Assembly (NCBI GenBank): GCA_963693365.1
Contig: CAVNZM010000013.1
Location: forward strand, 806,001 to 870,000
Length of the DNA: 64,000 bases
From: Amoebidium appalachense
Taxonomy: Eukaryota; Ichthyosporea
Direction of reading: 5' to 3'
Shown: positions 62,338 through 64,000 of the stretch, one piece after another
How positions within the stretch are numbered: position 1 is the stretch's first letter
Layout: every line of letters starts with the position of its first letter
Made by a program: the position numbers and the translations under genes
The notes under the pieces: model-generated
Seen by the model: the letters and a program-made list of their open reading frames with translations, nothing else
What the model was told of the DNA's origin: nothing
Database searches by the model: none

Positions 62338-64000
<1,663 letters not shown>

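Overview
This is a eukaryotic nuclear window. It comes from an intron-rich genome saturated with homopolymers (G or C runs up to about 50 bp), (GT/AC)n, (CT/GA)n and CCCT-type microsatellites. Almost all long open frames here are repeat translations. The real genes are chains of short exons (54-592 nt) that I assembled by homology and splice phase. The species is not identified. The protein set (CLEC16A, CDC50, a C2/EF-hand phosphatidylserine decarboxylase, and the minor-spliceosome protein U11/U12-35K) says only that it is a eukaryote retaining the U12 machinery, probably unicellular. Homopolymer lengths should be treated as approximate.

Layout. (1) About 1-5.4 kb, minus strand: four consecutive exons of a CLEC16A/GOP-1 homologue (FPL domain), surrounded by tandemly duplicated exon edges. 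(2) 5.4-14.3 kb: low-complexity and unassigned sequence, with a cluster of GCAGAAT-N-ATTCTGC palindromes near 9.5-9.8 kb. (3) 14.4-18.6 kb, minus: a complete three-exon CDC50/TMEM30 gene, the beta subunit of P4-ATPase lipid flippases. (4) 20.0-43.4 kb, plus: a complete 27-exon gene for a 995-residue phosphatidylserine decarboxylase with two C2 domains, two EF-hands and the GGST self-cleavage site. Its start faces the CDC50 start across 1.4 kb. (5) 43.4-45.9 kb: intergenic, with a diverged tandem duplication of about 0.33 kb. (6) 45.9-49.9 kb, minus: a three-exon coiled-coil protein I do not recognise. (7) 51.3-59.9 kb, plus: a complete seven-exon SNRNP35 (U11/U12-35K) gene with an RRM and a long Arg/Asp-rich tail. 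It is divergent from gene 6 and preceded by CCAAT boxes and a perfect TGACGTCA. (8) 59.9-64 kb: unassigned, with hairpins, tandem duplications and repeats.

Functionally, CDC50 (phosphatidylserine flipping) and the decarboxylase (phosphatidylserine to phosphatidylethanolamine) form a head-to-head pair in aminophospholipid metabolism. CLEC16A is also an endomembrane protein.

The most unusual signals are non-coding. First, exon edges, including the splice site, are repeatedly copied in tandem into the adjoining intron (five cases). Second, splice donors and acceptors lie directly inside (GT)n or (CA)n tracts. Third, two dispersed repeat families end in a poly(C) tail; one has a B-box-like motif and a conserved stem. 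Fourth, compound (C)n(A)n tracts recur.
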